Origin: CAWDNM01 sp964521195
GTDB taxonomy: Bacteria; Actinomycetota; Coriobacteriia; Anaerosomatales; JAAXUF01
NCBI GenBank assembly: GCA_964521195.1
Contig: CAZFRE010000003.1
Span: forward strand, 62,001 to 126,000
Direction: 5' to 3'
Length of the DNA stretch: 64,000 nt
The notes beneath the pieces are model-generated. The model did no database searches. It was not told where the DNA came from and saw only the letters and a program-made list of their open reading frames with translations. Below are positions 62,974 through 64,000 of the stretch, piece by piece. Made by a program: the position numbers and the translations under genes. Within the stretch, counting starts at the first letter, position 1. Each line of letters starts with the position of its first letter.

Positions 62974-64000
62974 CGCCGCTCGGCGACATTCTCGTGGTCG
63001 GCCTCGGTGTGTCCGGCGTGGAGTCGGCGCGCTACGTCGCGCGCCTGGTCTCAACGGGAGCGGCACGGTCGGTGACCGCGGTCGACTCGGGACGGTCCGC
63101 CGTGCTCGAGCAGCGCGCCGAAGCCCTCAGGGCGCTCGGGGTCGCGGTCGCGCTGGGTGCCGACGAGATCACCGGCCGATACGACCTCGCGATCGTCAGC
63201 CCCGGCATCCCACCCAAGGCCCCCGTGTTCGTCGCTGCCGCGCGCGCAAGCGAGCGCGTCGTCTCCGAGGTCGAGTTCGCGTACTCGCGCTCCGGCCACA
63301 GCTGGGTGGCGGTGACCGGCACCAACGGGAAGACGACCACGACATCGCTTATCGCGCATCTGCTCAACACGGCCGGAGTGCCGGCGAGAGCGGTGGGCAA
63401 CATCGGTCCGGTCGCGGTGGCGGCCGTGGACGAGGCCGACGATGGCGTGGTGATGGTGGCCGAGGTGTCTTCGTTCCAGCTGGCCAACATCGAGACCTTC
63501 CATCCCCAGGTCGCCGTGCTCCTGAACGTGACGCCCGATCACATGAACTGGCACGGAAGCCTGCCGGAGTATGCGGCGGCGAAGGCGCGGGTCTTCGAGA
63601 ACATGGGGCAGTCCGATCTGGCCATCATCGACATCGACGATGCCGGCTCCGCGCCGTACGCGCAGCACCTCGCCGAGCAGGACATACCTGTGTGCAGAAT
63701 CAGTCGGGACAGCGCGACAGCGGGCGGTGCATCGCTTGTCGGCGATGTCTTGACGTTGCACACGAGAGGCGGCGCCATCAGCCTGGTCTCGGAGGACGAG
63801 CTGCGGATAAGAGGGGCGCACAACGTCAGCAACGCGCTGGCCGCCGCTGCCGCGGCTCACGCGCTCGGCGTCTCGGTGCACGACATCCAGCAGGGACTCG
63901 CTACGTTCGAGCCCATCGAGCACCGTCTTGAGCCCGTGGCCGAGATCGCGGGAGTGGAGTGGGTCAACGACAGCAAAGCCACCAATCCTGACGCGGTCCT
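62970..64000 (+). CDS. murD: UDP-MurNAc-L-alanine:D-glutamate ligase MurD (3' end outside window)
   Basis: 343 codons are present and the frame runs off the window. N-terminal Rossmann-type UDP domain (ILVVGLGVSGVESARYVA), then VTGTNGKTTTTSLIAHLL P-loop, GNIGPVAVAAVD, VAEVSSFQLANIETF, LNVTPDHMNWH, RGAHNVSNALAAAAAA, EHRLEPVAEIAGVEWVNDSKATN. Adds D-glutamate to UDP-MurNAc-L-Ala in the cytoplasm. GTG start overlaps the mraY stop. About 110 C-terminal residues are missing. Confidence 0.95.
   Translation, partial: MTPLGDILVVGLGVSGVESARYVARLVSTGAARSVTAVDSGRSAVLEQRAEALRALGVAVALGADEITGRYDLAIVSPGIPPKAPVFVAAARASERVVSEVEFAYSRSGHSWVAVTGTNGKTTTTSLIAHLLNTAGVPARAVGNIGPVAVAAVDEADDGVVMVAEVSSFQLANIETFHPQVAVLLNVTPDHMNWHGSLPEYAAAKARVFENMGQSDLAIIDIDDAGSAPYAQHLAEQDIPVCRISRDSATAGGASLVGDVLTLHTRGGAISLVSEDELRIRGAHNVSNALAAAAAAHALGVSVHDIQQGLATFEPIEHRLEPVAEIAGVEWVNDSKATNPDAV

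Overview
This window reads as a high-GC chromosomal segment of an actinomycetote, probably of the Coriobacteriia or a relative. Three things point there. Most genes use GC-rich codons, with frequent GTG and TTG starts. The run tlyA-nadK-recN-steA-steB-(insert)-pyrG-...-xerD matches the order known from mycobacteria (Rv1694-Rv1701 region). A type IV pilus cluster without a PilQ secretin fits a cell with one membrane. MurE carries the DNPR motif typical of meso-diaminopimelate enzymes. No rRNA, tRNA, CRISPR array, insertion sequence or prophage was seen, so the window looks like core chromosome with some unusual arrangements.

Layout. (1) 1-10.8 kb: type IV pilus genes. The tail of one PilB-like ATPase is followed by a four-gene module (roadblock protein, PATAN/DUF4388 protein, MglA-like small GTPase, membrane protein with a long Pro/Glu/Val/Ala tether), then a second complete PilB, PilC, two tandem major-type pilins and the prepilin peptidase PilD. 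(2) 11.0-14.1 kb: pilMNO plus a PilP-like gene. (3) 14.2-17.4 kb: shikimate genes aroC, a fused aroK-aroB and aroQ, in a translationally coupled string. (4) 17.4-21.3 kb: three minor pilin-like genes, one with tandem surface-type repeats. (5) 21.4-23.1 kb: pepQ-like peptidase and efp. (6) 23.3-27.7 kb: a carboxyltransferase-BCCP fusion with an internal ribosome-binding site, accC, an Asp23-family gene, nusB and xseB. (7) 27.9-35.2 kb: dxs, tlyA, nadK, recN, steA, steB. (8) 35.2-41.1 kb: envelope genes (GT2 and murJ leftward; an alkaline-phosphatase-like membrane protein and a degenerate MraY/WecA-like protein rightward). (9) 41.2-49.6 kb: pyrG, M20 peptidase, DUF3866, ald, a large SPFH protein, xerD. 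(10) 49.7-54.6 kb: a BMP-type nucleoside ABC transporter. (11) 54.6-56.2 kb, leftward: two small membrane proteins and a DUF4349 lipoprotein. (12) 56.6-64 kb: the division and cell wall cluster mraZ-rsmH-ftsL-ftsI-murE-mraY-murD, with no murF at its usual place.

How the parts fit. The pilus genes cover motor, platform, alignment complex, processing peptidase, major pilins and minor pilins. The module between the two pilB genes is the best candidate for an undescribed control system. It pairs a small GTPase and roadblock protein with a PATAN protein carrying an MshEN-like helix pair, next to a PilB with a textbook-spaced MshEN domain, so cyclic-di-GMP control of the motor is a testable idea. 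Both major pilin genes carry the same FliA/SigD/WhiG-type promoter pattern with identical spacing. Other strong points are an apparent AccB made from inside a longer fusion gene, an apparent ATC start for murJ, a 50-codon gene at 56042-56194, and a hairpin that covers the pepQ ribosome-binding site.
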